Shown here: piece by piece, positions 49,520 through 58,848 of the stretch
Layout: the number at the start of each line of letters is the position of its first letter
How positions within the stretch are numbered: position 1 is the first letter of the stretch
From: Rhizobium sp. ARZ01
Lineage (GTDB): Bacteria; Pseudomonadota; Alphaproteobacteria; Rhizobiales; Rhizobiaceae
Direction of reading: 5' to 3'
NCBI RefSeq assembly: GCF_014851675.1
Contig: NZ_JACVAE010000004.1
Location: 437,723 to 501,722 of the forward strand
DNA length: 64,000 nucleotides
Translations under genes and position numbers: made by a program
Notes under the pieces: generated by a model
What the model was told of the DNA's origin: nothing
The model's input: the letters and a program-made list of their open reading frames with translations, nothing else
The model's database searches: none

Positions 49520-50674
49520 TTACGGCGCGGGAACGTCGGCGGCGTCCGGAACGCCCTGGCTGACCAGCGAGCGGTTTCCGCCTTCGATGCGCACCAGCGA
49601 AACCGAGCGCAGCGGCATGCCCTGCGTGCCGACATAGCTGATCGCACCCGTCACGCCCTGAACGCCTTCGAGCGATGCGACGGCTTCGCGGATCGCGGTC
49701 GGCTCGATGCTGTCGGCTTTCGTGACCGCCGCCTCGATGACCTTGCCGAGGTCGTAGCCGTTGGCGATGTAGACGGTGTCCGGATCCTGGCCGAACTTGG
49801 CCTTGTACTTCGCGTTGAAGGCGGCAAGCGGGCTGTCTTCGGTCGCAAAGCCCGCAGTGGTGAACACGACGCCGTCGACCAACGGGCCGAGGCCGAAGGT
49901 GGTCGGGGAATCGATGCCGTCGCTGCCGAGGATCGGCGTGTTGACGCCCGCGCCGCGCAGCTGGCGGATGAAGGCCGGGAAGTCCGGCTCGTAGGCAGCC
50001 GTCATGATAACGTCGGGTGCGGGGTTCAGTGCCTTGATCTTGGTGACTTCGGCGCTGAAGTCCTGCTGCCCCATGCTGAAGGTGCCCTCGCCGAGAAGCT
50101 CGCCGCCCTTCGCCTTGAAGCTGGTGGCGAAGTACTCAGGCAGTTTCAGCGTGTAGGCGGTGTCCGGAGACTTCAGGATGTAGGCCGTCTTGAAACCCTT
50201 GTCCTTGGCATAGCCGGCAAGCACGGCCGCCTGCACATTGTCGGCCGGATAATTGCCGAACATGTAATCACCAACGGCCAGCGGCATTGTCGGTGTCGTG
50301 GCGCAGAAGGAGAATGTCGGGATCTGTGCTGCCTGGGTGATCTGGCCGGCGGCGATCGACGGATCGGCATCGCAGGGCGTGATCAGGATCTTGATGCCCT
50401 CGTCGACCAGTTCCTGGGCGACGAGCGCGGTCTGCGCCGCATCCGAGCGGGTATCCTTGGCGACCAGCTTGATCGGGAACTTGCCGGCGACGCCGCCGGC
50501 CGCGTTGATTTCCTCGACGGCCATTTCCAGCCCCTTCAGGGACGGCTGGTCGTAGGGCGCGAGGCCACCGGTCTGGGCGGTCGCAAGCCCGATCACGAGA
50601 TCGTCGGCCAGCGCCGGAAAGGCGAGCGCACCAAGCGCGGTAGACAGGAAAAGAACCTTCAATGTCGATTTCAT
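49520..50674 (-). CDS. ABC transporter substrate-binding protein (LivJ/K-like)
   Basis: Periplasmic binding protein, 384 residues, of the branched-chain amino acid/amide family. The signal peptide MKSTLKVLFLSTALGALAFPALA precedes DDLVIGLATAQTGGLAPYDQ. Typical lobes include EMAVEEINAAGGVAGKFPI and SDGIDSPTTFGLGPLVDGVV. The ATG at 50674 is 21 bases after the fusion gene stop. The family also binds urea, amides and aromatic acids, so the ligand is open. Confidence 0.93.
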   Translation of the reverse strand: MKSTLKVLFLSTALGALAFPALADDLVIGLATAQTGGLAPYDQPSLKGLEMAVEEINAAGGVAGKFPIKLVAKDTRSDAAQTALVAQELVDEGIKILITPCDADPSIAAGQITQAAQIPTFSFCATTPTMPLAVGDYMFGNYPADNVQAAVLAGYAKDKGFKTAYILKSPDTAYTLKLPEYFATSFKAKGGELLGEGTFSMGQQDFSAEVTKIKALNPAPDVIMTAAYEPDFPAFIRQLRGAGVNTPILGSDGIDSPTTFGLGPLVDGVVFTTAGFATEDSPLAAFNAKYKAKFGQDPDTVYIANGYDLGKVIEAAVTKADSIEPTAIREAVASLEGVQGVTGAISYVGTQGMPLRSVSLVRIEGGNRSLVSQGVPDAADVPAP

Positions 50675-50694
50675 TATTATGCTCCTCTGGGTGG

Positions 50695-52572
50695 TTATGC
50701 TTGGCCGCCTGCGGCATGCGGATCGAGATCCGGTGCGGCGGCTTCGGTTGCGGGTTGTGCACGGTGCGTCCCGGCACGACGGCGGCCGATATAGGCCTCG
50801 ATGACCGCGGGGTTCGACTGGATCTCCGCCGGCGTGCCGATGGCGATCTGCTGCCCCTTGTTCAGCACGACGACGACGTCGCACAGCCGCATGATCAGCT
50901 TCAGGTCGTGCTCGACGACGAGCAGGCCGAGGCGATGCTTCGTGCGGATACGGTCGAGCACGGTCATCAACTCCTGCGTCTCTGCCGGGTTCATGCCGGC
51001 CGCCGGTTCGTCGAGCAGCAGATAGCGTGGCTTGAGCGCCAGCGCGCGGGCGATCTCCAGGCGTCGCTGCGCGCCGTAGGAAAGCGTGCCGGCGAGCTGG
51101 CCGGCGACGTCGACCAGGCCGACCTCCGATAGCGCCTCGCGCGCGAGATCGACGGGATCGCGGTCCTTGGCGACCGCACTCGCGGCGACCGTCACGTTCT
51201 CCAGCACCGTCAGGTTCTTGAAGAGGCGGATATTCTGGAAGGTGCGGGCGAGGCCCGCCACCGGTACCCGATAGACCGGAAGGCAGGCCACGTCCGTGCC
51301 GTCGATCATCACCCGCCCGGTCGAAGGCGGAACAACGCCGGACACGCTGTTGATGAGGGTCGACTTGCCCGCGCCGTTGGGGCCGATCAGGCCGGTCACG
51401 AGACCGGGACGGATGTCGAAGTTGGCGTTCTCGAGCGCCACCAGCCCGGAGAAACGCTTGCCGACATTCTCGACCCGCAACGTGCCGCCCTCTGCGATCT
51501 GCGCCTGTGCGAGGGCCGGCGTCGAAACCGGTTTCGCAGCGCCAGCCGCAAGGCGCTTGAGGAAAGGCAAGTGCTCGTCTATCTCGCGAACGCCGAGAAG
51601 GCCGTCCTGCAGGCGGTACATGACGAGCAGGATCGCAAGCCCGATGCCGATGTCGGTCAGGCCGAACACGGTCGGCAGGGAGAAGACACCGAGATCGACG
51701 CCGCCCTCGAGCTTTCGCAAGAGCTCCACGATCAGCATGATGACGGCGGCGCCGACGACAGCCCCGGAAACGGTCGTGATGCCGCCGAGGATCAGCATGG
51801 CGAGCAGCATGAAGGTGAGGTTGAAATAGAAGTCCTTTGGCGAGAAGGCGCCGATGAAGTGGGCGAAAAGGACGCCGGCCGCGCCGGACAGGACGGCCCC
51901 GAGTACCCAGGCGAGGAAGCGGTGCAGGCGGACATTGACGCCGACGGCTGTCGAGGCGATCTCGTCCTCGCGCGAGGCGCGCAGCTTCATCCCTGCGCTG
52001 GAATCCCGATAGATCCGGGCGATGGCCACAGCGGCAATCGCAAACGGCAGTGCGACCCACAGGTTCACGGCGCGCGGGATTCCGAAGAAGGTCTGGCTGC
52101 CGCGGGTGAAGTCGCTGGAGGCGACAAGCACGACATGGACGATCACCAGGAAGCCGAGCGTGCAGATCGAGGCTGAAGAGCCGGCAAGCCGCGCCACCGG
52201 GATGCCAATGGCGACCGCCACCAGCGCCACGACGACGAGCGCCACGGCGAGCGCGGGCAGGAACGGCATGCCCCAGCCCATCAGCCATTCCGGCAAGTGC
52301 GGCAGTGCGGTCTTCTGCACGATCGGATTGATGGTCAGGAGACCCGACGCGTAGGCGCCGATCGCCATGAAGCCGACGTTGCCGAACGAAATGATGCCGG
52401 AATTGCCGCTGTAGACGCCGATGCCGATGACGGCCACGACATTGATCAGGAACAGCGTCACCAGCCGTTCGCCGCTCCCCGGAAAGAGAACCGTCGCCAC
52501 AAGGGCCGCGACCACCAGGGGAAGCGACGTCGCAATGATCCCGACGACGGTTCCTCGCCTTATGCGCACCAT
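50695..52572 (-). CDS. Fused LivM permease and LivG ATPase
   Basis: A fusion of about 625 residues. Residues 1-320 form a LivM-type permease (AVIGIGVYSGNSGIISFGNVG near the start, ILGGITTVSGAVVGA later). Residues about 360-610 form a LivG-type ATPase with Walker A IGPNGAGKSTLINSV, signature LSYGAQRRLEIARAL and Walker B YLLLDEPAAGMNPAE. GGGAGA lies six bases before the ATG at 52572; the ATG at 52578 would leave no spacing. It is the first gene of the importer operon, divergent from the RpiR regulator. Confidence 0.92.
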   Translation of the reverse strand: MVRIRRGTVVGIIATSLPLVVAALVATVLFPGSGERLVTLFLINVVAVIGIGVYSGNSGIISFGNVGFMAIGAYASGLLTINPIVQKTALPHLPEWLMGWGMPFLPALAVALVVVALVAVAIGIPVARLAGSSASICTLGFLVIVHVVLVASSDFTRGSQTFFGIPRAVNLWVALPFAIAAVAIARIYRDSSAGMKLRASREDEIASTAVGVNVRLHRFLAWVLGAVLSGAAGVLFAHFIGAFSPKDFYFNLTFMLLAMLILGGITTVSGAVVGAAVIMLIVELLRKLEGGVDLGVFSLPTVFGLTDIGIGLAILLVMYRLQDGLLGVREIDEHLPFLKRLAAGAAKPVSTPALAQAQIAEGGTLRVENVGKRFSGLVALENANFDIRPGLVTGLIGPNGAGKSTLINSVSGVVPPSTGRVMIDGTDVACLPVYRVPVAGLARTFQNIRLFKNLTVLENVTVAASAVAKDRDPVDLAREALSEVGLVDVAGQLAGTLSYGAQRRLEIARALALKPRYLLLDEPAAGMNPAETQELMTVLDRIRTKHRLGLLVVEHDLKLIMRLCDVVVVLNKGQQIAIGTPAEIQSNPAVIEAYIGRRRAGTHRAQPATEAAAPDLDPHAAGGQA

Positions 52573-52743
52573 CAGCATTCTCCCGTTCGTTTGGCCCTGT
52601 TTGTTTCTCAGGCCGTTCCCGCAACAAACGTTAACTGAGAAAGCGCGTATGTCAATCTTGTTTCATTTTTTATTGTCTGCTAGCAATAATGTAACGAAAT
52701 GCAGAAAATGCATCGGTGCCGTTCGTGAGGGGAGGCAGGAGTC
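52573..52743. promoter_or_regulatory. Divergent promoter region with AT-rich inverted repeats
   Basis: The gap between the importer operon and the RpiR gene is unusually AT-rich. It contains TTATTG-N8-CAATAA (52670-52689) and an outer pair GTTTCATT/AATGTAAC (52660-52667 with 52688-52695, one mismatch). These are plausible sites for the RpiR-family regulator encoded next door. Confidence 0.5.
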
Positions 52744-53625
52744 ATGGCTATTCGAGACCGCCTGACGGACGGGGCAATCGCGTTTACCCGCTCGGAATTG
52801 AAGATCGTGCGCCAGCTGCTTGCGAACTATCCGGCGGCGGGTTTGAACACTGTCGCGCATCTTGCCGCGGCCGCGGGCGTCAGCAATCCCACCGTGGTCC
52901 GCTTTGCCAACACGCTTGGATACGAGGGCTATCCGGAGTTCCAAGCCGCGCTTCTGAGCGAGGTGCAGGAGCGCATGAGCTCGCCGCTGTCGATGCTCGA
53001 CGCGCGCCGGCCATCACTCGAGCAGGAAAATTTCTACCAGCATTTTTTGGGCGCCAGCATTCACGCGCTTGAATCGTCGATGCAGATGCTGCCGCCCGAC
53101 GATTTCGAGGCCGCTGTGGATGCCGCCGCCGATCTGAGCCTCAAAGTGCATTGCCTCGGCGGACGGTTCAGCGGCTTTCTGGCCGGCCTTCTGTGGGCGC
53201 ACATGAAGCAGTTGCGCGCCGAAACCCGCTGGATCAACGGCGCCCAGGCCGATCAGGTCGACCAATTGGTCGATCTCGGCAAGCGCGACGTTTTGTTTGT
53301 CTACGACTACCGTCGCTACCAGATCGACACCATCCGCTTTGCCCGCCAGGCAGCGAAGCAGGGCGCGCGCATCATTCTCTTCACCGACCGCTGGGTCTCG
53401 CCGATCGCCGAGTTCGCGTCCGTCACTCTGATGGCGCCGGTCGATACCGTATCGCCCTATGACACGATGGTGCCGGCTGTCGCCCAGACCGAGGCTTTGA
53501 TCGCCGGCCTCACGGCGCGGCTGGCCACCCAATCGCGCAACCGAATCGAGCGCATGGAAGAACTGCGCCGGAGCTACGCCATCACCGAGGACGCATTCAA
53601 CTCGCCACTCGATGGCGGGCGCTAG
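52744..53625 (+). CDS. MurR/RpiR family transcriptional regulator
   Basis: A 293-residue regulator. The N-terminal HTH-6 domain reads FTRSELKIVRQLLANYPAAG then AAAAGVSNPTVVRFANTLGY; a SIS ligand-binding domain covers about residues 120-260 (VHCLGGRFSGFLAGLLWAHM). SIS domains normally bind phosphosugars, so regulation of an amino-compound pathway is a repurposing seen in other rhizobial RpiR proteins. It is divergent from the importer and leads the catabolic genes, and is probably their local regulator. Confidence 0.9.
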   Translation: MAIRDRLTDGAIAFTRSELKIVRQLLANYPAAGLNTVAHLAAAAGVSNPTVVRFANTLGYEGYPEFQAALLSEVQERMSSPLSMLDARRPSLEQENFYQHFLGASIHALESSMQMLPPDDFEAAVDAAADLSLKVHCLGGRFSGFLAGLLWAHMKQLRAETRWINGAQADQVDQLVDLGKRDVLFVYDYRRYQIDTIRFARQAAKQGARIILFTDRWVSPIAEFASVTLMAPVDTVSPYDTMVPAVAQTEALIAGLTARLATQSRNRIERMEELRRSYAITEDAFNSPLDGGR

Positions 53626-53669
53626 GAAATCGCCGGAAAGGCACAACAGAAATCCTGAGGAGAACAGAA

Positions 53670-54332
53670 ATGACTGCTATTGAAGTGCAATACGGCAAAG
53701 ACCTGTTGCGGCGCGACAGCGCTTACGAAGCCGGCATGACCTCGCTGCTCTACGTCGACATGCAGCGGATCTGGTGCGAGCCGAACCTTGATCCAACTCA
53801 TCCGCAGGACGCCAACAGCTACTACCATCGCCGCCTGCGTGAGATGGTCATCCCGAATCAGGTGCGCATCCTTGAAGCGGCCCGCAAGGCCGGCTGCGAC
53901 GTGCTTCACACCATCATCGAGAGCCTGACGCTCGACGGACGCGACCGCTCGCTCGATCACAAGCTTTCCGACATGCATGTGCCGAAGGGTTCGCCAGAGG
54001 GACAGGTGATCCCGGCGCTGGCGCCGATCGACAACGAGATCATCCTGCCGAAGACTTCGTCCGGCGTCTTCAACTCGACCAACATCGACTATGTGCTGCG
54101 CAACCTCAATACGCGCTATCTGATCATTGCCGGCGTCATCACCGACCAGTGCGTCGACATGGCCGTGCGCGACGCCGCCGACCGCGGCTATCTGGTAACC
54201 GTCGTTGACGACGCTTGCGCCACCTATACCCAGGAGCGCCACGACAACGCCCTCCGCGCCTACTCCGGCTATTGCTGGATCACCAACACCGACACCGTCG
54301 TCAGCCGCTTGCAGACTCTCCGCCAAGCCTGA
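53670..54332 (+). CDS. Isochorismatase-like cysteine hydrolase
   Basis: A 220-residue hydrolase. The catalytic triad of the family is visible: aspartate in SLLYVDMQRIW, lysine in ILPKTSSGVF, cysteine in VITDQCVDMAVRDAADRGY. Such enzymes cleave amides (nicotinamide, ureidoacrylate, biuret and others). AGGAGA precedes the ATG. In this cluster it probably removes an amide or carbamoyl group from the imported compound; the substrate is unknown. Confidence 0.9.
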   Translation: MTAIEVQYGKDLLRRDSAYEAGMTSLLYVDMQRIWCEPNLDPTHPQDANSYYHRRLREMVIPNQVRILEAARKAGCDVLHTIIESLTLDGRDRSLDHKLSDMHVPKGSPEGQVIPALAPIDNEIILPKTSSGVFNSTNIDYVLRNLNTRYLIIAGVITDQCVDMAVRDAADRGYLVTVVDDACATYTQERHDNALRAYSGYCWITNTDTVVSRLQTLRQA

Positions 54333-54365
54333 TCCGTCTTGCGCACCCATATTGGAGCGGAAATC

Positions 54366-55712
54366 ATGAGTGAAAACAACAACGGCAAGACAGCATCCGA
54401 CTTGATGGAGCTTGCCACCTTCGTCACCACCGATATCGCCGGCATCACCCGCGGCCGCAGTTTCGCCGCGTCCGAGATCGACGACCACACGCGTAAGGGC
54501 GTGGGCTGGGTGCCCGCCAACCTGGCGTTGACGCCGTTCGACGTTATCGCGGATCCCAATCCATGGGGCTCGGCAGGCGACCTCAGGCTGATGGCCGATG
54601 CCGCCAGCAAGGCGCGCGTCACCTGCCTGCCTGACGTGACGCCGCTGCATTTCTACCACTCCGACATCACCAACCTGAAGGGCGAGCCCTGGGATTGCTG
54701 CGTGCGCAGCTTCCTGAAGGCGACGCTTGCCGAATTCGAGAAGGAAGCCGGCCTCAAGGTCATCGGCGCGGTGGAGCAGGAGTTCCAGCTTCTCGGCGTC
54801 GACTGGCCGGCAGCGCCGTCCTTCGGCCTGCGCGCCCAGCGCCGCGCCGAGCCGTTCGGCCCGCTGCTGATGACCGCGCTGAAGGAGGCCGGCGCAGAGC
54901 CGGAAATGTTCCTGCCGGAATATGGCAAGGACCAGTTCGAGATCACTTGCCGCCCTGCGCCGGCGCTGGTTGCGGCCGACCGTGGCGCGACGATCCGCGC
55001 CGTGACCAAGGAAGTGGCCGCGCTCTTTGGCTGGAACGCCAGCTTCGCGCCGAAGACCGATCCCAACGGTGTCGGCAACGGCGTGCATCTGCATGTCAGC
55101 TTCACCGATCTGGAAGGCAATCCGGTCACCTTCGACGCCTCGCGTCCGGGCCGGCTTTCCAAGGTCGCCGGCTCGTTCGCCGCAGGCGTCATTAAGCACC
55201 TGCCGGCGCTCACCGCCTTCACCGCGCCGTCGGTGCTCTCCTACATGCGCCTGGTGCCGCACCACTGGAGCGCGGCCTTTACCTGCCTCGGTGAGAAGAA
55301 CCGCGAAGCGACGCTGCGCATCTGCCCGACGCTTGATCTGCCCGGCAGCAATCCGGCCAAGCAGTTCAACATGGAGTATCGCGCCGCCGACGCCTGCGCC
55401 AGCCCGCATCTGTCGCTGGCTGTCGTTCTCAAGGCCGGCCTCGAAGGCATTCGAGCCGGGCTCGAACAGCCGCCGCTGATCAACTCCGACCCGTCGGACT
55501 TCTCGACGGAAGAGCAGGACAAGCTCGGCATCCGCCGTCTGCCGGCGAGCCTTTCGGAAGCGCTCGACACCCTCGCCGCGGACAAGGTGGTGACCGGCTG
55601 GTTCTCCAAGGACTTCCTCGACTGCTACTTCGCCATGAAGCGCAAGGAGATCGAGATCGTCGAGGGCCTCTCGCCGCAAGACCTTTGCGCCCGCTACGCG
55701 TCCGTTTACTGA
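54366..55712 (+). CDS. Glutamine synthetase family ligase (gamma-glutamyl-amine synthetase-like)
   Basis: A 448-residue ATP-dependent ligase of the glutamine synthetase superfamily. Metal and substrate residues appear in AVEQEFQLLG, GVGNGVHLHVSF, RLVPHHWSAAF and the arginine/glutamate of NMEYRAADACASPHLSLA. It is not housekeeping GlnA in length or sequence and resembles PuuA-like ligases that join glutamate to amines. GGAGCGG precedes the ATG at 54366. It sits among hydrolases and an aminotransferase, so a catabolic gamma-glutamyl step is likely. Confidence 0.88.
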   Translation: MSENNNGKTASDLMELATFVTTDIAGITRGRSFAASEIDDHTRKGVGWVPANLALTPFDVIADPNPWGSAGDLRLMADAASKARVTCLPDVTPLHFYHSDITNLKGEPWDCCVRSFLKATLAEFEKEAGLKVIGAVEQEFQLLGVDWPAAPSFGLRAQRRAEPFGPLLMTALKEAGAEPEMFLPEYGKDQFEITCRPAPALVAADRGATIRAVTKEVAALFGWNASFAPKTDPNGVGNGVHLHVSFTDLEGNPVTFDASRPGRLSKVAGSFAAGVIKHLPALTAFTAPSVLSYMRLVPHHWSAAFTCLGEKNREATLRICPTLDLPGSNPAKQFNMEYRAADACASPHLSLAVVLKAGLEGIRAGLEQPPLINSDPSDFSTEEQDKLGIRRLPASLSEALDTLAADKVVTGWFSKDFLDCYFAMKRKEIEIVEGLSPQDLCARYASVY

Positions 55713-55726
55713 TTGATGGATAAATC

Positions 55727-56545
55727 ATGACTTCGACAACGGCCATCAAGCGCCCCGAAAACCGATGGCGGCACGACCCCGGTCAGCCGCTGCTCGCCAT
55801 CGACGAGCCGCCGCCCTATTCGGTGTTCAATCCCGACGGCGCTTCGCCCTATCTTCTGCTTTGCGAGCACGCCTCCAACCGCATTCCGCGGGCGCTCGGC
55901 GACCTCGGCTTGCCGGAGCAGGAGCGCCAGCGCCATATCGCCTGGGATATCGGCGTTGCCGCACTTTCCCTGCAATTGAGCCGCACGCTCGACGCGCCGC
56001 TGTTCATGGCGAACTATTCGCGCCTAGTGATCGACTGCAACCGCCCGCTTGGCGCTCCCTCGGCGATCCCGGAGATCAGCGAGACCACCGAAATCCCCGG
56101 TAATTTCGATCTCAGCGAAGCCGAGAAGGCGCAGCGTGTCGAAACGCTGTTCAAGCCCTTCGCCGACGCCGTTTCGCGGCGTCTGGACCTCTTGCAGGGG
56201 CAGGGCAAGCGCACGTTGGTCGTCGGCATCCACAGCTTCACGCCTGTGTATTTCGGCAAGCAGCGCCCGTGGCAGGCCGGCATCCTCTATGACCGCGCGA
56301 CCGGTTTCGCCCAGTCGCTGATGCGCGGGCTCCGCGCCGATCCGGGCCTGACCATCGGCGACAACGAGCCCTACAACATCCATCCGGACGAGGATTACAC
56401 GGTGCCCGTGCATGCGGATGGGCGCGACCTTCCGGGTGTGCTGGTCGAAGTCCGCCACGACCTGATCGACACGCTTGATGGTGTGGCCGAATGGGGAGAT
56501 CGACTTACTCGTTGCCTGAACACCGCGCTTGAGGAATGCCGTTGA
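55727..56545 (+). CDS. N-formylglutamate amidohydrolase-like protein
   Basis: A 272-residue zinc-hydrolase-like protein of the FGase (HutG) family. Conserved stretches are LLCEHASNRIPRALGDLGL, HIAWDIGVAALS, YSRLVIDCNRP, VGIHSFTPVYFGKQRPWQ and GVLVEVRHDLI. In this setting it could hydrolyse an N-acyl or gamma-glutamyl intermediate instead of N-formylglutamate. It overlaps the aminotransferase gene by one base. Confidence 0.9.
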   Translation: MTSTTAIKRPENRWRHDPGQPLLAIDEPPPYSVFNPDGASPYLLLCEHASNRIPRALGDLGLPEQERQRHIAWDIGVAALSLQLSRTLDAPLFMANYSRLVIDCNRPLGAPSAIPEISETTEIPGNFDLSEAEKAQRVETLFKPFADAVSRRLDLLQGQGKRTLVVGIHSFTPVYFGKQRPWQAGILYDRATGFAQSLMRGLRADPGLTIGDNEPYNIHPDEDYTVPVHADGRDLPGVLVEVRHDLIDTLDGVAEWGDRLTRCLNTALEECR

Positions 56546-57861
56546 TGACAAGCCCCCTCTACGAGCGTGACCAGCTGGCCATCGGCAATCTGCAGAAGCT
56601 GCGTTTCTTCCCGCTGGCGATTGCCGGGGGCAAGGGCGCAAAGCTTGTCGAGGAGAATGGTCGGGAGCTGATCGACCTGTCAGGGGCGTGGGGGGCGGCA
56701 AGCCTTGGCTACGGCCATCCGGCGCTGGTCGAGGCCGTCTCGCGCGCCGTCGCCAATCCGGCCGGCGCCAGCATCCTCTCGGCCGCCAACGCGCCCGCGG
56801 TCGAACTCGCGGAGCGGCTGCTGGCAACCTTCCCATCAACGGGAACGCACAAGGTCTGGTTTGGGCATTCCGGTTCGGATGCCAACGAGGCGGTGTTCCG
56901 CGCCGTCACCAAGGCGACCGGATGCAGCGGCGTCATTTCCTTCGTCGGCGCCTATCATGGCTGCACCACAGGCTCGATGGCTTTTTCAGGCCATAGCGTG
57001 CAGGCCGATGCCGCCAAGGCTGAAGGGCTGATCCTGCTGCCGTTCCCCGATCCATACCGGCCTTACAAGGGAGACCCGACCGGCGACGCCGTCCTCGATC
57101 TTCTGAAGGAACGACTGGCGTCCGTGCCCACCGGATCCATCGCCGCAGCCTTCATCGAACCGATTCAGTCGGACGGCGGCGTGATCGTGCCACCTGAAGG
57201 CTTCTTCCGGAAATTCGCAGCCCTTTGCCGCGAACACGGAATCCTCGTCGTCTGCGACGAGGTGAAGGTCGGGCTCGGCCGCAGCGGCCGCCTGCACTGT
57301 TTCGAGCACGAAGGCTTCGTCCCCGACATACTCGTCCTCGGCAAGGGACTCGGCGGAGGCCTGCCGCTGTCGGCCGTCATCGCGCCGGCAGATATCCTCG
57401 ACTGCGCTAGCGCCTTCGCCATGCAGACGCTGCACGGTAATCCAGTCTCCGCCACCGCCGGTCTCGCCGTCATCGAGACGATCGAGAAGGAAGGCATAGC
57501 GGATGCTGCCGAGCGCAAGGGAAAGCGGCTGCGCGCGGGACTGGCGGAGCTTGCCGAACGCCATGCGCTGATCGGTGATTTACGTGGCCGGGGTCTTGCC
57601 TGCGGCGTCGAGCTCGTCCGGGACAGGCAAGGCCGCGAACCGGCGCGAGCCGAGGCGGCAAAGCTCATCTACCGCGCCTACGAACTCGGGCTCGTCCTCT
57701 ACTATGTCGGCATGAACGGCAACGTCCTGGAAATGACCCCGCCGCTGACGATTGCCGACGATGAAATCGACTGCGCCGTCGCGATTCTGGATCGTGCGCT
57801 GGACGATGTCGCTGCGGGACGGGTTGAGGACTCTGTGATTGAACAATTTTCCGGGTGGTAG
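56545..57861 (+). CDS. Class III (PLP-dependent) aminotransferase
   Basis: A 438-residue aminotransferase of the omega-amino acid/GABA type. The PLP lysine lies in DILVLGKGLGGGLPLSAVIAP, preceded by VCDEVKVGLGRSGRLHCFEH; HSGSDANEAVFRAV and GAYHGCTTG bind the cofactor phosphate. I choose the ATG at 56545, which overlaps the previous stop (TGATG); 56536 is an alternative. It ends the plus-strand catabolic operon. Confidence 0.92.
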   Translation: MTSPLYERDQLAIGNLQKLRFFPLAIAGGKGAKLVEENGRELIDLSGAWGAASLGYGHPALVEAVSRAVANPAGASILSAANAPAVELAERLLATFPSTGTHKVWFGHSGSDANEAVFRAVTKATGCSGVISFVGAYHGCTTGSMAFSGHSVQADAAKAEGLILLPFPDPYRPYKGDPTGDAVLDLLKERLASVPTGSIAAAFIEPIQSDGGVIVPPEGFFRKFAALCREHGILVVCDEVKVGLGRSGRLHCFEHEGFVPDILVLGKGLGGGLPLSAVIAPADILDCASAFAMQTLHGNPVSATAGLAVIETIEKEGIADAAERKGKRLRAGLAELAERHALIGDLRGRGLACGVELVRDRQGREPARAEAAKLIYRAYELGLVLYYVGMNGNVLEMTPPLTIADDEIDCAVAILDRALDDVAAGRVEDSVIEQFSGW

Positions 57862-57922
57862 ATGTCATTGGGGTGTTGTCAGGTTGACTTGGCCGATGGC
57901 GGCATCGGCAACGCTGGTTGGA

Positions 57923-58358
57923 TCAGCCTGCTGTTCCGGTAGCCTGTGCCTTGAGGCGATGCAGATGGAGGGAGATGGCTGAGTGTTTCGAACGTGGCGG
58001 GACAAAGAGATTCTGATCGCGGAGAAGACGCTGGCGAAGCTTTACACTGCGTCCGACGATCTAAATCCCTGCATTGCGCGCTCCCGCTTGCGCAAAGGCA
58101 GATGCGAAGTTTCGGCGCGGTTGTTCAAGCCTTTGTGTGATCGATGCTCGACCTCGGGCATGACCTGACGCCGCGCGGCGCCGTAGGAGAGCTTGCCCGT
58201 GACAATGCGCTTCGGCAGCCCCCTGCTTCTTCATCAGTCGGACCAGCAGGCGCCTGGCAGCCTTGGTGTTGCGGCGAGCCCGGACGATCTCATCGAGCAC
58301 GTAGCCGTCCTGATCGACGGCGCGCCACCGCTGATCGTCAAGCGCGCCGAGGACCGGA
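57923..58358 (-). pseudogene. IS6-family transposase remnant
   Basis: Reading the minus strand gives the IS6/IS26-type core RWRAVDQDGYVLDEIVRARRN, then, after one extra G in a G-run, LPKRIVTGKLSYGAARRQVM, EVEHRSHKGLNNRAETSHLP and LRKRERAMQGF. A stop and another frame change follow, then HSAISLHLHRLKAQA before the final stop near 57923. The N-terminal third is missing, cut where the integrase remnant starts. Confidence 0.8.
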
Positions 58359-58654
58359 CGCCCTCGACGCCATCCTGCCATTCGACCGTCGGGACCAACT
58401 GGCGGCGCTTTTGACCGATGACGACGTTTCCACCCTGAAGCATCTGGCGAAGGAAGGCACGGGAGCGGATACACTCCGCGCGCTCGCCTCCGACCTCGCC
58501 TATCTCGAGGCCTGGTGTGTGCTTTCCACCGGCGCTGGCCGCATCGGAAGCGCTGCTGCTGAAATTCGTCGCCAACCACCTCTGGGACCCGTCCAGACGC
58601 GGCGGCGCGCCGGGCGGCGCTCACAAGAGCTCGTATCCTTGGGGATCCGTTTGA
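58358..58654 (+). pseudogene. Tyrosine recombinase (integrase) N-terminal remnant
   Basis: The plus strand encodes LPFDRRDQLAALLTDDDVST, KHLAKEGTGADTLRALASDL and AYLEAWC, the N-terminal SAM-like domain of a family of rhizobial site-specific integrases. After a frame change near 58530 it continues EALLLKFVANHLWDP and stops at 58654. The catalytic domain is absent. Confidence 0.75.
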
Positions 58655-58848
58655 CGTCTACGAATGCTGCCTCGGGGGCCCGCACCATTTGTAGCACAGC
58701 TCCAGCTTGCGGCGACGTACCGCAATTGAGTTTGCACCCGATGCCACCGCGAGGTGCTTGGACGATATCGCAACATCAAAATGGTTCCTCGATTCCATAA
58801 TAAACCGACTGGAACCGCGCGCGCTGATCTTTCTGTGGCAGTGTTTTC

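Noticed and set aside
48608..50794. A 728-codon plus-strand frame over livF and the binding-protein gene
   Set aside because: The opposite strand encodes clear ABC components with all motifs; the plus frame is compositional shadow.
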